This document shows, one piece after another, positions 1 to 13,990 of a stretch of DNA of 64,000 nucleotides (the first letter of the stretch is position 1; the number at the start of each line of letters is the position of its first letter). A program made the translations under genes and the position numbers. The notes under the pieces were generated by a model. It made no database searches, had not been told where the DNA came from, and saw only the letters and a list, made by a program, of their open reading frames with translations. Source of the stretch: Lycocorax pyrrhopterus obiensis (taxonomy: Eukaryota > Chordata > Aves > Passeriformes > Paradisaeidae); the NCBI GenBank assembly GCA_014706295.1, contig JACSVZ010000004.1:89411047-89475046 (forward strand). The letters are read 5' to 3'.

Positions 1-2258
1 CTATACATGTTCCTGGAAATGTGTGGAGCTTCTCCCACGAGTAGGGATACCTACTTTAAAGTTTCTCCCCAGGGGTTAAGTGAAGAAATCTGTGTACATT
101 AACGTCATTTCAGTGGTAAGTTACAATACTATTTCTTTTGCTAGCTTTAATTATAGGTACCTTGAAATAGTGCACTGTTTTATGTTAGCCTGTAATCCAC
201 TAGTAGTTCTTTAGTTTTATACTGTGTAGTAATTCTGATTAGGATCTTTGGTGTGTTATCTCTGTCTGTTTAATAAAGAATTAATTTTTATAAATAGACC
301 TGATTAGCCATCATTAGAACTTGCGGACTAGAATAAGTCCTTAAATTTAAGATGTTGCCGAGTTCTGAGACTAAGGCTGGGCTTGTCTGAAGCTTCCACT
401 TGTCCCATGACACATATGAATGAATCAAGTGCTAGTTGAAATGCACATGCACATGGATATTCTATGGAAGGAGTACATAAGGAACTCACATGCAACTGTC
501 CCACATAATTTTTCAAGAACTGAAAGTCAGTAAGTTTTATTGAGATTTGGCAATGCTTACAGATGACCATGCTATTCATGGGTAATGTGTCTCATTTAGC
601 TTGCTTATTTTAAAAAGAAAAAAGCTACCTCACTGATTAGAGCAATACTGATGGATTTACTCCTATGAAATGCTAAAATTCATTCTGGATACTTTGGACT
701 CACCAAATCAGAGGTCAGCAGTTTTGCAAGTTTAAAATGTAAATACAAATACTAAATTATATCTCTGATAGTTTGTTTATCACTAAGTCAAAAGGGTAGA
801 GCACTAGGCAAGTTGTAGAAAAACACACAAAATATTGTGGATGCAGGGGGGAGAACTGTGCAGTACCAAAAGATATGGATCACAGAACTTTTGGAACACA
901 ATTGAAGGTTTATGTCCTATCTACTACTGCTCCAACATACAGAGCCAGCATATGTCATCATTTATATTAAATACACATTTTGAGAAATATTATGAGGTAC
1001 ATTAACTTTATGAAACAAATAGATGAGTCTGTTTCTGTATTTTCACACAATTAGAATATATTTCTTCTTAGTAAGAAGTGTTAACCTGTTTTGAATGTTA
1101 TTTAACATAGAAATTTGTCATGAAAATTGCCATGTGCCTAAAAGTGTACTGCAGGGTATCTCCATGTTTAGCGTAGCCTCTGTAGTACTGAGCAGAGGTA
1201 GTAGATCATATGTTTTCTAAACTTAAAAACTTTGCCAGCAGAAACTGGTGTGGTTTATAGATTCCCTCTAATATTCAGAACTTTCCAACAAGACAGTTAC
1301 TGAAGCAAAGGATTTATTTATTTATTTTATTCCATACATCAGCTGTTTAAACAATGACTCAGAAATTTTGGTTTAGTTTCTTTCCTGACTAAATGGAGTC
1401 TTTTCCTCTAAACAAGTAGATTTGTTCCTACTTTCCTCTGACCTCCAAGGTAAATGTTCTAGAAAATGTTTTTTCTTATCTGTTACCAGAAGTGATCTCT
1501 TGGGTCTTTTGGATCATATTCTGAAGAATATAAAATCAAACTTTTTCCATTAGATGTTAAGTTGATCTCTTTCAACATCTTTTCTTGAAGTAGTTGGTAG
1601 TGGATATCTAAGGAAAAAAAATATATGAGAAAACATGACAAACGAAAGGTGATACTTCCAGAGCATACTCTTTGGAGATGGGGAAATGGATGGTTCAGAT
1701 ATTTTCTGAGTTTGATTTGCTTCCTATGTAGCAGCCCTGATTTTTTACCCATTAGTTTATTCTGACTCCTCCTGAATTATTCCTGATGTGTAGTTATAAA
1801 AGCACACTTTTTGAAAATGTGTTCATATGTCTTTCATTCACCTAACCTTTTGTTTGATTTTTTAATTAGATTTTCTTCATTAGATAATGATTTATTTTGA
1901 CTGTAAGTCTCACTTCTAAAGCTGTTTGGGAGTTCAGATGAAAAGAAACAGGCATTATATACAAAGGAAGTAATTAAACAAAATTATAGTAAACCACTTA
2001 CAGTACAAGCTGATTACAGCTCTTGAAATTAAGAAAATAGATGTAGTGTGGGTGGGACACATTAGATGCATAATTACTGTATATATAGGCATAATAGACT
2101 TACAGAAACAGTACTGGGTTTTAGTAAAGAACACAACTCTGAAATACATGTTTTCCAGCTGTTCCATGCTCACACAATGCAGGCAATTTGATAAGTTTGT
2201 TTTTTTCCATGTGGACAACTTGTCCAGATAATAATATATTATGTTTTATTGTCTGCAG
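1..2258 (+). other. Intron 3' portion, no recognised element
   Basis: This is the downstream end of the intron that precedes the first sushi exon. It is AT-rich unique sequence with short low-complexity runs only, for example a TTTA run near 1312-1330. Short open frames on both strands lack coding character. The acceptor polypyrimidine tract ends at 2258. Confidence 0.7.
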
Positions 2259-2447
2259 AATATGATCTGGAGCCATGTGACGACCCTGGTGTTCCTGCCT
2301 TCAGTAGGAGAATTGGTTTTCATTTTGGTGTTGGAGATTCCTTGATCTTTTCTTGTTTTCCTGGATATCGCCTGGAAGGTGCTAACAAACTCACCTGCCT
2401 GGGAGGTGGTCGGCATGTATGGAGTGCACCTCTGCCAAGGTGTGTGG
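2259..2447 (+). CDS. CSMD1: Exon encoding a complete sushi domain (CSMD)
   Basis: The exon is 189 nt (63 codons), symmetrical phase 1-1, and one exon makes one domain. The acceptor is gtctgcag and the donor gtaggt. The translation starts EYDLEPCDDPGVPAFS and ends PLPRCV. The four sushi cysteines are present: EPC, FSC, LTC and PRC, which pair 1-3 and 2-4 in the family. The canonical tryptophan before the last cysteine (VWSAPLP) and the GY of the central strand (FPGYRLEG) are also present. The reading frame would stay open for 31 codons past the donor, without any other sign of use. The exon joins directly to the CUB half-exon at 18246 to give CVxAECG, the usual sushi-to-CUB junction. The domain is extracellular or luminal. 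Confidence 0.93.
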
Positions 2448-5400
2448 GTAGGTGGTCACATGCTTTCATTTCATTCATCAAGTCGTTAATAGCACATGGC
2501 ATGTGTCAGAATACTGGGCAGGGAACAAAGTGCTTGGGTTGACACAGTTGATCCCCAAGCTGTAAAAACTTTAAAGTCAGTGCAAGATACAAGTAATGCA
2601 TGTGTCTTTTATTTAGAGAACAAAAAATATGGAGGAATAATTAGAATTATGCTAGCAAATAAGATCAAAATGTCATGTGAGATAAAATGTAGAAGCAATT
2701 ATTAAACTTTATGTTTAGCGCAATTAAGGTATAAATTTCATACTTTGTCTTTTGGGGAAGAGAAACAATGTTTAGAGCTTTTAGATGAAAATACCCTACT
2801 TTAAAGCCCTGCAGCTGGTTTTAAGAGTCTTTTTTTCATATTGTGCTGTTATTCTTGTATTTATAAACTTTTTGGATTTTTACAGTTTATAAACTACATC
2901 ACAGCATTTTTAAACTTTATTTTTTAAAATTGGTTAATTGGTTACTGTTGTTAAACATCCGTAACTATGAACTCAAATTGAGTGAACAGTTCTTTTCTTG
3001 GAAAAGCTCTGGGACTGTATTTTATGAAATTTGTGCAGTTGCTGTATTTGTGAGATGGTTTTATCTCCACCATGTCAAGTGAACCTCATCAGCTGCTCTT
3101 GACATAATGATTCTGAAAAGTCAAATACTTCCATACACCTCTAAATGGATTTCCTTAAGAGGGTTCTTGTTGTAAATAAAATATTATTTCATAAAGGGAG
3201 AAACTCAGCTTCAGCTTCTTTCTTTTATTTGTTTTAAAAAGATGGATCTCTAGATCTAAAAAAGTCATCTACATTGTATATGCATGTCAGATACATAGAC
3301 CGACATAAAGTATCTTAAATTTTGTTTTAAAATGGTTTTATTTATCCCATGATGAAAGGATGTTACAGATTAGAAAGAAACCAAAATAATATGGAGTTTG
3401 CCATTTATTTGGAAATTCTAGATTTAAGTCTTAGTCTATTTTCAGCCCTGAGATATTTGCTTGGTTTGGGTTGTTTGTTCATTTGTTTGTTTTGTTTGGG
3501 GTTTCTCTCTTTCTAGGGGGCTTCTCTGTGCTCCACTGAAACGTTTAGTTTATTTTAGATATCATAAAATTTTAGTCATCTGCAGAAATATCGTTATCTT
3601 GGGCTGAAGAAAAGAGACATTCTATGTGATGGTCATGTATGTTTTTGTAAATTGTGTTAACTTTTAGAAAGTATCTATAGTAATAAGAGATTCATATCCG
3701 GCATCTTGAAAATGCTTACTTAGTTATCCTCATATTGTGAATGACACATTGAAAAGTTGCAAAGATTTCCAAAGAATTAATAATTAGCTTAATGAAGTAT
3801 CAGCCATTGAATTAGCTGTGAATTTATAGGACTAATGTAACCACTTACTGTGCCAGACACAAATATGCCTGTATGTCCTCCCAAGCATAATTTAATGATA
3901 CACATCTAATCTCACGTATATGTGATATGTCTGTCATTCATATTGAAATGGAATTTATTTACAGAGAGTCCAACATTTCCTTTTTGTTCTTATGTTCAGT
4001 TTTGAATAAATTTGTCAACTGGCCCTGAGACACTTATGTCACTAAATCCATGTATGAGACCCCACTTTCTAACAGATAAGTAAAACTTTTTATAAAATAT
4101 GCAAAGACAAATGGCACTTCTCTAAAATAAGATAATCTAAATAAGTCTTTTAACTCAACCCATGTCTTCATTTGATCTCTTTTAGTGTAGCAAACAAAAA
4201 AATATCTATAATGCAAATAAGACAAATGCAAGGAAAGAAACTTTGCTAGGCAGCTGAGTGAAACTTAGGGGAAAGACATACTCAGTGCCCTTCACAGCTG
4301 CTTTCATGAGTGATTTTTTTTCTTAACACTAAAAGGGTTTACAGAGGTCCCTTTTCTTGTTTCCATGGCACCTAAGACATTAGGGGTGAAGATATCCTCT
4401 TACCCTGAAAAGGAATTCACACAAAGACTTCTTCTTTCTCAGAAGAGTGAAAAGCAAGTGCTTGTCCTGAAATCTGCTGGATTTGGAATGTACATTCAGA
4501 ATTAAATCTAGTCTCAATTCAGTGGCACAAATTCATAAGTACATTACTGTGTTCGGTAGCCTCTTGATTATTACTTCCTAATTGTCATTTCTAGTGACCA
4601 AACTCTCATACATGAGATATACACATCAACAAGGATTTTGCAGTCCTTCTATGACACATGGTAATACATTCTTTTGTGATTCTTTTAATCAGATGCAGGA
4701 TGAAAGCCCTTCAAATTTAATTGCATTTAATTTTTAAACTAAACATTCACACAAGCACATACTGATTTGTATCACACAAGTTGTATTCAGTTTCATCTGC
4801 TGTTGAAAAAACCAACAAACCAATAGGGTTTCCAAAGGCCTTGCCCTTGTCCATCCCAGTAAATAATTTCAAGTCCTTCCTCTAGGATTATCTCAAACAT
4901 GCTGTGCAATTTTCCTGATCATAGCACTATTTGTGCCTTTCCACCATTTCTTCTTCTTTGAAAAGTTATTTTCCAGGTAAGGGAAAAGCAGAGCTTGGGA
5001 GGTCTTGTTAGCCTAACATCATGATGCTGCTATTGTTAATTTAAGACTCTTGAGTCCTATATGAACAACATTATCATAATTTTCAGTGGCCTTCTCTCCA
5101 TGCTATGCAGGTAGATGGTCTTCCCCTGGACTTGTTTATCTGATTGCCTGGAACTTGGTTGGCTCTCAGAATTAAGCAACATACCTTCTTCTGCAGTAAG
5201 AACCCTCCTTTTCACAATAAAATACACCACCAAGTCTACCTGCAAAACAAGATTCGTATTCATAAACAAGTGGACTTGTAAATCTTATTTCCTTGTGTCA
5301 ACCGTTCACTCTTTTGTCTTTTCAATTAGAATGATTTTGTGTAGCTCAGCTATGCAGTTCAAGGTGTTATGCATATTATTCCACCTCACCCTAGAGTTTT

Positions 5401-7603
5401 GAAGAGTCTAGCTAGTTCCCCTTTGAGTCATCACTCCATTTCTAAATGTGTCATCCAGTTGGGTCTGTCACTTGACTAGAAAGCAGTTTGTGCCTATAGC
5501 CACCTACTTGCTACTATTTGATGAAAATAATTTTACTGTTAAAATGTGTAGAGAAGATCCAGGCCCTTAGGGCTGACTCCCTTTGCACTGTTTAAAGAAC
5601 ACACATTACAATTACCCAAGGTGGTGTCAGATTTCCCCCATCTCAGAAGACTAAATTTTTTCTCTTTTTTTCTTCCTTAAAGCTGTGCTTTTCCTATAGA
5701 AGCAAATCCCCATACCTGCCCAGTGAATTTCCTGTTTACATTGACATGATGTGGCTTTTCAAGAACATCCCTTCCTTCCACCTCTATATACCAATTGTAG
5801 GAACACTGGGACTGCCAATTTCCTCACAGAGAATTTCTTATTCTTAAATTGTTTATAAGAAGGTAGTGGGGTCATCCATAAAAAAATCTTCTTTCCTCTG
5901 AGGGCTTCCTCAAATACTCAAATAACAATGGTGGTTTCCCTGACAATTGTCCTAGTAGCTGGTAACTGCAGATGAGACATTCTGCTCTCTTTTTTACACA
6001 AGAGTACTGCTTCCCATCCTTCCAGACACAATAACTGCATTTGGGAGAACTATCACACGATTTTTACTGAACTGGTGACTCACTCCAGCACGTATGCGGC
6101 AGATAGGCTTTTTTTAAGTTTTCCACAGTATAAAGGACACAGACAGTAATTTGAATGAAAAAAAGTCTGTCTATCTGTGTATAGCTGTTCTTTGAGATAT
6201 GTTGTCTCATTGTACATTCACAGCATTCTTTTTTACTCCTCTCCTCAACATTTACTGTAACTGAGAGGAATGTGACATTAAGGGGAACTCTGCTACTTTT
6301 CTCTTTTGCGCGATGCACAGAATTAATTGAGTAACGAGCACATGTCTATAGATAATGTCAAGAGAAAAATATATTTCTAGCAATACTGACACATGGCTAG
6401 CTGGAAGACAAACATGCATAATATCTTGAAAAGAAATGTCACTAGCTCATATCTTTTGATTTGAGAGTATTGATGTAAATATCTGGGTTTTTACTGTTCT
6501 GAAATAACTTGTGACCTGTAAGGATGTTAACCTTATCATCTGGTATGCTACTGTAATTGGTATGTTTGACTATGTGTGATGGTTTAATTTTCCAGATCTA
6601 CTTCCGGATAATTTACTTATCATTTAAAATTACTGGGTTTGTATTGTGTGGGTGGGTGAAAAACAAGCTACTGGAGTACAGACAAGTTTCTCCTGATTAT
6701 CTTTTGTCTAGTTGAGATTTGCAAACAGGAAACAGCTTTTGTCCCCTTCATTTGTTTATATTTTATCCATATTTTTATATATTTTTATTTTATTGTTATT
6801 ATGGCTTTAATTATTGCTCCAGTGTTTTCCAGGAAAAAAAAAATCAAAAACATACATTTTATTAGTAATTACAGTTGTGATGGGTTGTTGACACTACTTC
6901 TACATGTATAATTTATTCCCATTACGTCATTTGCTTTTCATAGTTGCAAATGTATATGTACCTTTATACTTATTTCATCACTGTGAAGACAAAACTGGCT
7001 GAGTGTGGAAGCATATTCTTACCACTTTTTCCTTCCAGCAATTACTCTTTTTTCTCTACCTATAATTGCACAGTTCTATTATAGTTTCATTTACATTTCA
7101 CAGTTGACTACTTTTTCCTGAGGACAAAACCCAGCTTTTAGTGAGTTAGTCCCCCTAGAGTACAAATCCAAGAGTAAAGCTTAGAGCCAGCCACGCACGT
7201 CTGTGTATCCGCAAAGCTGTGTGAATCTCAGAATCTTGGTGAATAGTGGAGTCCAGAAATGAGGTGGAACAACTTCTTAGTCTATTGAAGTCCCTGATTC
7301 TGAAGCTAATGCCCACCTAAAGGACACTGTCACAATTAGGTTTCTGAAGTTATCTTATTGGCATCAATAACCTTTTAAACAGGATCCACAGGCTCTTTCC
7401 AGGAAATCTGTTACTAAGGCAGATTTTCTAAATCTCGTCTAACAAACCAAGGCTATGCTTTTAAACATACTTTTCTTACTTTAGAGTTTGCTTTAAGTCA
7501 AACTATTCAGGAGCTTTCTAACACTCTATGTTGGAGTTGTATTACTGTTAGAAAATGAATTGAAAGACTCGTAGGTTAAGAGAGGCATTCCTAAAAAAAA
7601 CAA

Positions 7604-7692
7604 AGGAAGGGAGGAAGGGAGGGAGGAAGGGAAGAAGGGAGGGAGGAAGGGAGGAAGGAAGAAAGGGAGGAAGGAAGAAAGGGAGGAAGGAA
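7604..7692 (+). repeat. GGAA/GGGA purine microsatellite
   Basis: This is about 90 bases of pure purine built from interrupted GGAA, GGGA and GAAA tetramers. It abuts the left end of inverted repeat copy 1, and copy 2 has the complementary CTTC tract at the equivalent end. The minus-strand open frame rich in Leu, Pro and Ser across it is a repeat artefact. Confidence 0.9.
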
Positions 7693-7693
7693 A

Positions 7694-8036
7694 GCAGGCA
7701 AGCATGTTCTTGGAGAAATAACACGAAATAGTACCTACTGTGTTCTAACAAGATCTATAAAATTAAGAGGTTGTTTTCATATTAAAACACATTAAATCAC
7801 TTGTTACATAGCTTAAACTAGCACGTGGTAAACAAAATTTGTTCTGTAAATATCAGCTGCTTACAGGGATCCAATTTAGATTCTTCTCTTCCCAAATCTG
7901 CCAAACTATGGAAGTCTGCCAAAACACAGCATTCAAAAGACAAGGTTCTTCAACTCATCTTCTCTATAAAGGAAAAAAATCCAAATGGATTCTGTGTCTT
8001 CTCAGACTTGGTGAGGAGTAAGGTATGTGCAAAAGC
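7694..8036 (-). repeat. Dispersed repeat, copy 1 of an inverted pair
   Basis: 7694-7956 is the reverse complement of 13731-13990 at roughly nine in ten bases by hand alignment. The match includes long perfect stretches around 7709-7740, 7751-7787 and 7851-7885. Weaker similarity runs on to about 8036. Orientation is assigned so that the microsatellite tail is at the 3' end. No coding capacity, pol III boxes or terminal inverted repeats were recognised, so the class is unknown: a retroposon with a (CTTC)n tail or a local inverted duplication. Confidence 0.85.
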
Positions 8037-8359
8037 AAAAATGCTTAACAAAACAAGATACCTGTGAGTATGAACATCTCCAGAGATAGGTGGCCAAGAA
8101 GTAGGGGCTGAGGCAGAGAAAGGAGTTTAGACTGCAGCGTTAAATGCATGCATCTGATGTGCACTTAAATAATGTCCTTATTACTTTTTGAAATGTGACT
8201 TTATCATTTGCAGCAATCCTCTAAAAAGGTGAGGAATGAGCCTTTTAGTTTTGGTATTCCTTTATATGGTGCACTATGATAAAACTGATGAAATTCTGAA
8301 AGAGAGGAGACATTTCATTCTTTCCTTCCCACTTGACAAAGATGCGCTGTTGACTGATT

Positions 8360-9835
8360 ATTGAAGGCAAGGAGTAAAAACCCTAGTGGAGATCTCTTTA
8401 CAGTGAGTTGCAAAGTACAGATCTCACATGTAGGGGCCTTGTCTTTTCAAAAGACTTTAGTTCCATCAGGAGGGGACAATCCCCATTTGACTCATCTTGG
8501 GTGGTCATTCCTTTTGAATGTCATTAACCTGCAGAAGGTTAATGTCTTTCTCCCCATTAACCGTCTCTGAGGGTTGGCTTGGCTTTCTCCCAGGAAAAAC
8601 CTTTCAAAAGGCCGAGGTTCCACCAGAAAACCTTTCAGCAGGTCTGATGTACCCAGGTCATACCGAGGGGAAAAAAATTATCATTATAATTTCACAACAA
8701 GCAGACAGTCACCATTTGACTTGCTCTTACTCTTCAGTAACCCACCGAGAGTCAATGTCCTTCTCCTCACAACCTCTCCGAGGGTCAGCTTGTCTTTCTC
8801 CCACAGAAAACCTTGCAGCAGGTCCAGGTCACACCAGAAAACCCTAAATGGCTTTAGACCACACTCGTCACTCCACCACATCCAAGGCATCCTGTCTGAT
8901 GTAACAATTATGTAATGCTCTGGTCTAGCCAGTGGGTTTAGGGGAAGGTAGTTTGATTGACTCTGGGTGGTGTGTGAGAGAAACAACAAGAATTCTCAGG
9001 ATTAGAGTGAAACGACACTTAATTACCAGAATATATATATTCATTATGCATATAAATATGTTTATATATATATGTGTGTGGCATGTTTATTTTAGAACAA
9101 TTTGGTTGCAATGGAAAGAAGGTATGTGGCCATTTTTTTTTATAATCTATGGAAATGTAAAAAACATATTTTAAGAAAATATATAAGGAAAAGAATAAAG
9201 AGAAAGAAAGGATAAAAGTAGATGGTGGAGAGGAGAGATATCACTGCACGAGGATCTAGCAATGAAATTGTTGTAATTTAGATGTCCATTGCTCAAAGTG
9301 ATGGTTGTGGTCTTGATCTGTTGAGGGTGGGGAAAGTCCTTACATAAAGTTCAATGGGTCTTTGACAGTTTATGACATTTATAACACTTTCTGAGACATA
9401 ACCACTGTTTCTCAGCATAGTGTAGGCAGTTATGCCTTATGAGAAGGGATGAATACCTTCAGGCCTATGTGTGAACATCCTGATAACTTCCTTGGGAATT
9501 AAGTTTTGCATCTGAGCCAGTTGCCTGTTCCTTTATCTGGCTCAAAGCCTAGCTTGTTGCTAAGCAAAGGTCAGTGTGTAGTGGTCATCCTCTGGTGATG
9601 GGTGCTCACCCCCTCTTCAGCTGGGCTGTTCTTATGCATATCAGAGGTTTCGCCACCACACATCCGAAACCTCTCCTCCTCCCCTTCATTGGGGGGGGTG
9701 CAAACCTAGCCACAGCAAAGCACCCAGCTGCTCTTGCAAATGGACTATTGTTTGAGTTATTAACCTTTAACGTTCCAGTCTCTCATAAGAGGGAATAAAC
9801 ATTTGAATTCATTCTCAAACTCTCTTTTATGTGAT
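8360..9835. mobile_element. Probable LTR-retroelement (endogenous retrovirus-like) remnant
   Basis: This block has higher complexity and GC than its surroundings. 8470-8640 and 8700-8845 contain an imperfect direct duplication about 213-229 bp apart. 9183-9235 is purine-rich, like a polypurine tract. 9240-9835 reads like an avian LTR, with AATAAA at 9794-9799 and a terminus near cttaaca at about 9836. The assignment comes from overall resemblance to avian ERV repeats recalled from memory. No gag, pol or env reading frame is intact, and no flanking target duplication was found. The boundaries are rough. Confidence 0.4.
9030..9082. repeat. TA/TG low-complexity tract
   Basis: Alternating AT runs interrupted by short unique bases end in TGTGTGTG. 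The tract lies inside the probable retroelement remnant. Confidence 0.75.
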
Positions 9836-12800
9836 TGTCTTAACAATTATATTATTTGATTTGCAAGCTGCTTCTGCCTGCTTGTCTGTGCTTTCCCTGC
9901 TCACTATCTCTTTAAGAAACTGTATAATTTTACCTATGTATGACATATAATGAAAATAATATTTGTGCACTACACAGTCTATACTATATTCAAACTAGCC
10001 TTTCATGGTAAGGATTGAACAGAGTTCAAACCTAACATATCAAAGAATAAACTTAGTTTTGAGTGCTGGGGCTTTTTTATTTGGTTTGGGTTTTAACCTG
10101 TATTATTTCCTGTCCCACATGAGTCAATTCAACTGTATGGAATATTCCTAAATCAAGCTGTAAAAATCTTAAATTGTAAAGCTGAAAAGAAAGCGCTCCT
10201 ATATATTTTCATTTCATATTTGAGTGGTGTTGCTTCTTTATTAAATTTTATATGGTACTTGATTTTTAATAGTGCATTAATACAGTATTTGAGTAAAATC
10301 TTCACCGAGGTATTGCTCACTGGTATTCACATTAATATCACATTAATTTATCATATTCTGTTGTTATGTTAAATACTACTTGACTAATTGGTAGGGTGCT
10401 ACAATGAAATGCTGACACCATTTAATAAGCTGTTTCTTTTTAATAGTTTAGTTAGTATTCATTGCAAAGTCATCAATTGTAATTAATAGACTCTGTCATG
10501 TTGTAGCATTGAGTTGATTTCCAGTGAGATTGAAACACAAGTGGGAACCCTGTTAACCTGAATAGCATTTGAGATTTCTGTGAGACCCTTGAGATCTGGC
10601 ATTCATTGTTTTCTTTAAAGTCTCTGTAGCATAAAATTTGGATTTGAGTTCACCTTTAAGAAGTCAAACTAAGTTTGACTAAGAAAATCACTGCTCATTT
10701 TTAGCTGGTGTATAGGCAGAGAGAGCTCTCAAATGAGAGCTGTTCATGAGCAAGAAATCTTATATAACATCAGTAGTTGAGTCTCTGAAAATTCAGACAG
10801 AAATAAGGATGTTCATGCATTCAGGATCCACTGTATTTCGGAATTCTTTATTTAAATGCTGTCACATTTAAATTGTTAAGTCTATTGTTAAGGCTGTTTT
10901 CTATACATTTTATGCAATGTATGTAATAAGGTTCTTTGATAAGTTTTTGATAATTTCTGTTTCTTTATCTTACAACATTGCATTTTTATAAATACAATCA
11001 AAAGGTTGTGTTATTTAACCCTTTCTTTTAGTTTCAGGTTTTTTGACTTAATATTGAAGATTTGTTTGAGTTAGTGTTTAGGTTAGTGTTAGGTTTGAGT
11101 TGTCTCTATCTGAAAACTGAAACTTTAACATTCGGGAACCACTACAGATTTCAGTTGGTACACAATGGCCACTTTGATTTTATTTTCAGAGTGAGAAGGA
11201 GTGATTTGTATGAGACCTCAATCATCTTTATCTGAGGCCTGGTGTGAGATATTAGTCACCTGTAGTTAGAAGGAATAAAGATTGCCTCAGGTCACCCTTT
11301 TGCCTTCTTTCTGTGGTTTCAGGCTATGTCTGCTAAGAGTTATTTCTTTCTAAGACAAATAATGTAGGGATGCAATGTCCAAAGCTTATTATCAGATGAT
11401 ACTAGAAAGAGTAGACAAAAATCTCAAAAGAATTTAAATACAAAAAAATGTCCTCACCTTGGTTTGTGCCAGTAATCCCCTGAGGCCAATTAACATCATA
11501 GGATTTGTTTTGAGAATGTGAGTAATGGCTTATGTCAGTGGCATATGGATTGAGAACTAATTAAGCAAACCACAGAAAAGGTTTTACCTGCTGTTTAGGC
11601 CTTCCTTTCCTGCTCCATTATTCTGTGCATTCGAATGGTACAAAAAATACAGAATAAGAGATTTGTCTTCACCAAAGCATTTCAGTAGGGTTTTCAGTGA
11701 GGCATTTTAACCTCACCACCATCATATGGGTGTTGCTTAAAGAATGTTAAGAGAGGCTGACATGAACATGCTTTAGTAGTGCAGTCCACAGCTGATGACC
11801 TAACTTTACTTGAAATCTATCTTAGAGAAGCAAACAAAGAGAAGAAAAGAGAGAGAGATAAAAAACCAGGGAATGCCACTCCTCAGGCACCAACCGGTAA
11901 GAGGAAGGAAAGAATCCTCAGACAAAAAGTTGTCTCCGGTAAAGGTAGTGGTGACAATAATGATGATAATAGTAATGAGAAAAAAGCCAACAACTTCTCA
12001 CTTTCTCCCTGATACAGTTATATTTTTCATGCAGACCTTCTCGAGATCCTCATTGGTAGCTTATGATACTGTTTACACCAAATGGAACATGTGCGAGTGC
12101 TGCAGACTAAATGGTATTCAAAGTGATATATTTGTGCATGTACTTTATTGTGTAATATTTATTGTGCATTAAAATAACTATAAACTGCTTGTTATCTACA
12201 AGATTCTATTCCAGTATGAAGTTACAGGCTAAATACTTCCAGATCCGGAGTGATGTGATCTTAGTGTAGAGATACAGGCTAAAGCTACAAACCAAAAGAG
12301 TGAGAAGTGGGATGAGAACAGTGTGATTTAAAAATCAATGTCAATCACTTTTTAGGAGAAACCCAGCATAACATTGTTTCTGAATTCAGTAGTGCCAGGT
12401 GAGAACAATAGCACTTGTGAAGCCAGAGTGAAGGTAATGCTGCAGCCACCTGGCAGTGTGTAGATGAAAAGTTACAGGTGCACCCTCAGGTGGAGGGCAG
12501 GCTGCAGAATTGGAGATGAAGGACTGCTGACAATACAGACTCAGACACTGTGCAGAGAGTTGCTGTGGAAACTCCACATGCACCTCAGTTTGATGCAGCA
12601 TTCTTGTTAACTGGAAGCTTCTGCTCCTAGCACTGTGTTAAGAGTTTGCACATGAATCCATGCTTGAGTCCAGTCATGCATTGTGTCGTCCCTGCAGAAG
12701 TCATATGCTCAGCTTTAGAGATCCCTCACTGACTGTGGGGGAACCCTAAGGTTTTTCTATTATGAGAAGACAGAGCATATGATGCTTTATCTGTGATCCC

Positions 12801-13663
12801 CTTTGCTCTTTTATTAATGTTGCATAGCCATCCTACTGGATAAAAATATTGTCCAACAGAAACATAAAGAATGTCTGAGCTCAGCTTCTTCTCATACTTT
12901 ATGAACCGCTGCACAATTTTGTAAATACAACAAGGGTGTTCTGCGCTCAGTAGAGTGCTTTGCGGCAGAGAAGCCTTTAAACTGACAGCATACTACTTTT
13001 ATTTGATCTCTGCTTTGGAGATCTGCTTAAAATCCTGTCAAACCTTTTAGCAAGATGTATGGAAGAAAAAATAATAAAGTAAACTTTTCCATTAAACAAA
13101 GTTATTGTTACATTTTACATGAACTGTATTTCAAAGCAATTCAAAAATCCCTGAATTTTGTTTGTTTTATAGAGTTTGTGTTCATATTCAGGAAGTGTTT
13201 GATGATCTTCAAAAGATCTACCCTCTGCAGTTTCCTTTTATCCAGTGTCAAGTGAGACAATGAAAGAAAGAAAAAAGTTACTTATTTAGATAGAATTTAA
13301 GTGACTTTATTAAGCAAAAGAACAAAGAATGGGGTCAAGCATCTGCTCCAGACAGATTACTCTCACTGAAACAGAATAAAAGAACAGTTTGATAAAGCAG
13401 CATTTTTCAGTCTGCTGCAGTTCTTACCAAGGTTATAACAGACAACTTGGAAACTAGCAAAATTAATTAACTGTAGTGAAATTAGTTCCTCCTTTAAAAT
13501 CTTTTATGTGTGAAGACAGGTGACATACAGTCAATATGAGTATACCTTTTGAATTCTAATTCTGATATCTAATTCTAATAATTTTGATTTTGTAATAAAT
13601 AAATAAAACTAACTTTAAAAAGCACACAAGATTCAAAAGTTATAATAGAGAACTAGATTAATC

Positions 13664-13990
13664 TGCTTTTGTCTACTTTCCAACTTTTGAAACACAGTAT
13701 CATGTAGATTTTTTTCTTTATAAAGATGTGTTTAAGGACCTTGTCTTTTGAATGCTGTATTTTGGCAGACTTCCATAGTTTGGCAGATTTGGGAAGTGAA
13801 GAATCTAAATTGGATCCCTGTAAGCAGCTGATATTAACAGAAAAAAAAATGTTTAATACGTGCTAGTTTAAGTTATGTAACAAGCAATTTAATGCGTTTT
13901 AATATGAAAACAACCTCTTAATTTTATAGATCTTGTCAGAACAGAGTAGGTACTATTTCGTGTTATTTCTCCAAGAATGTGCCTGCCTGC
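13664..13990 (+). repeat. Dispersed repeat, copy 2 of an inverted pair
   Basis: This is the reverse complement of copy 1 at 7694-8036. The strong match is 13731-13990 and a decayed match extends from about 13664. The differences are mainly single substitutions plus a T-run length change near 13842-13855. It ends in GCCTGCCTGC, directly followed by (CTTC)10. Both copies lie in the same intron about 5.6 kb apart, so both strands of the repeat are represented in one primary transcript. Confidence 0.85.

Noticed and set aside
10722..10742. AGCTCTC / GAGAGCT small palindrome
   Set aside because: A seven-base stem is expected many times by chance in 64 kb.
11779..12012. Lysine-rich 77-codon open frame with protein-like composition
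   Set aside because: It opens with GTG, not ATG, has no CUB or sushi pattern, and its Lys/Glu/Asn richness follows from local A-rich sequence. It is not in phase with the gene's joins, since exons 2447 and 18246 join directly with correct phase.
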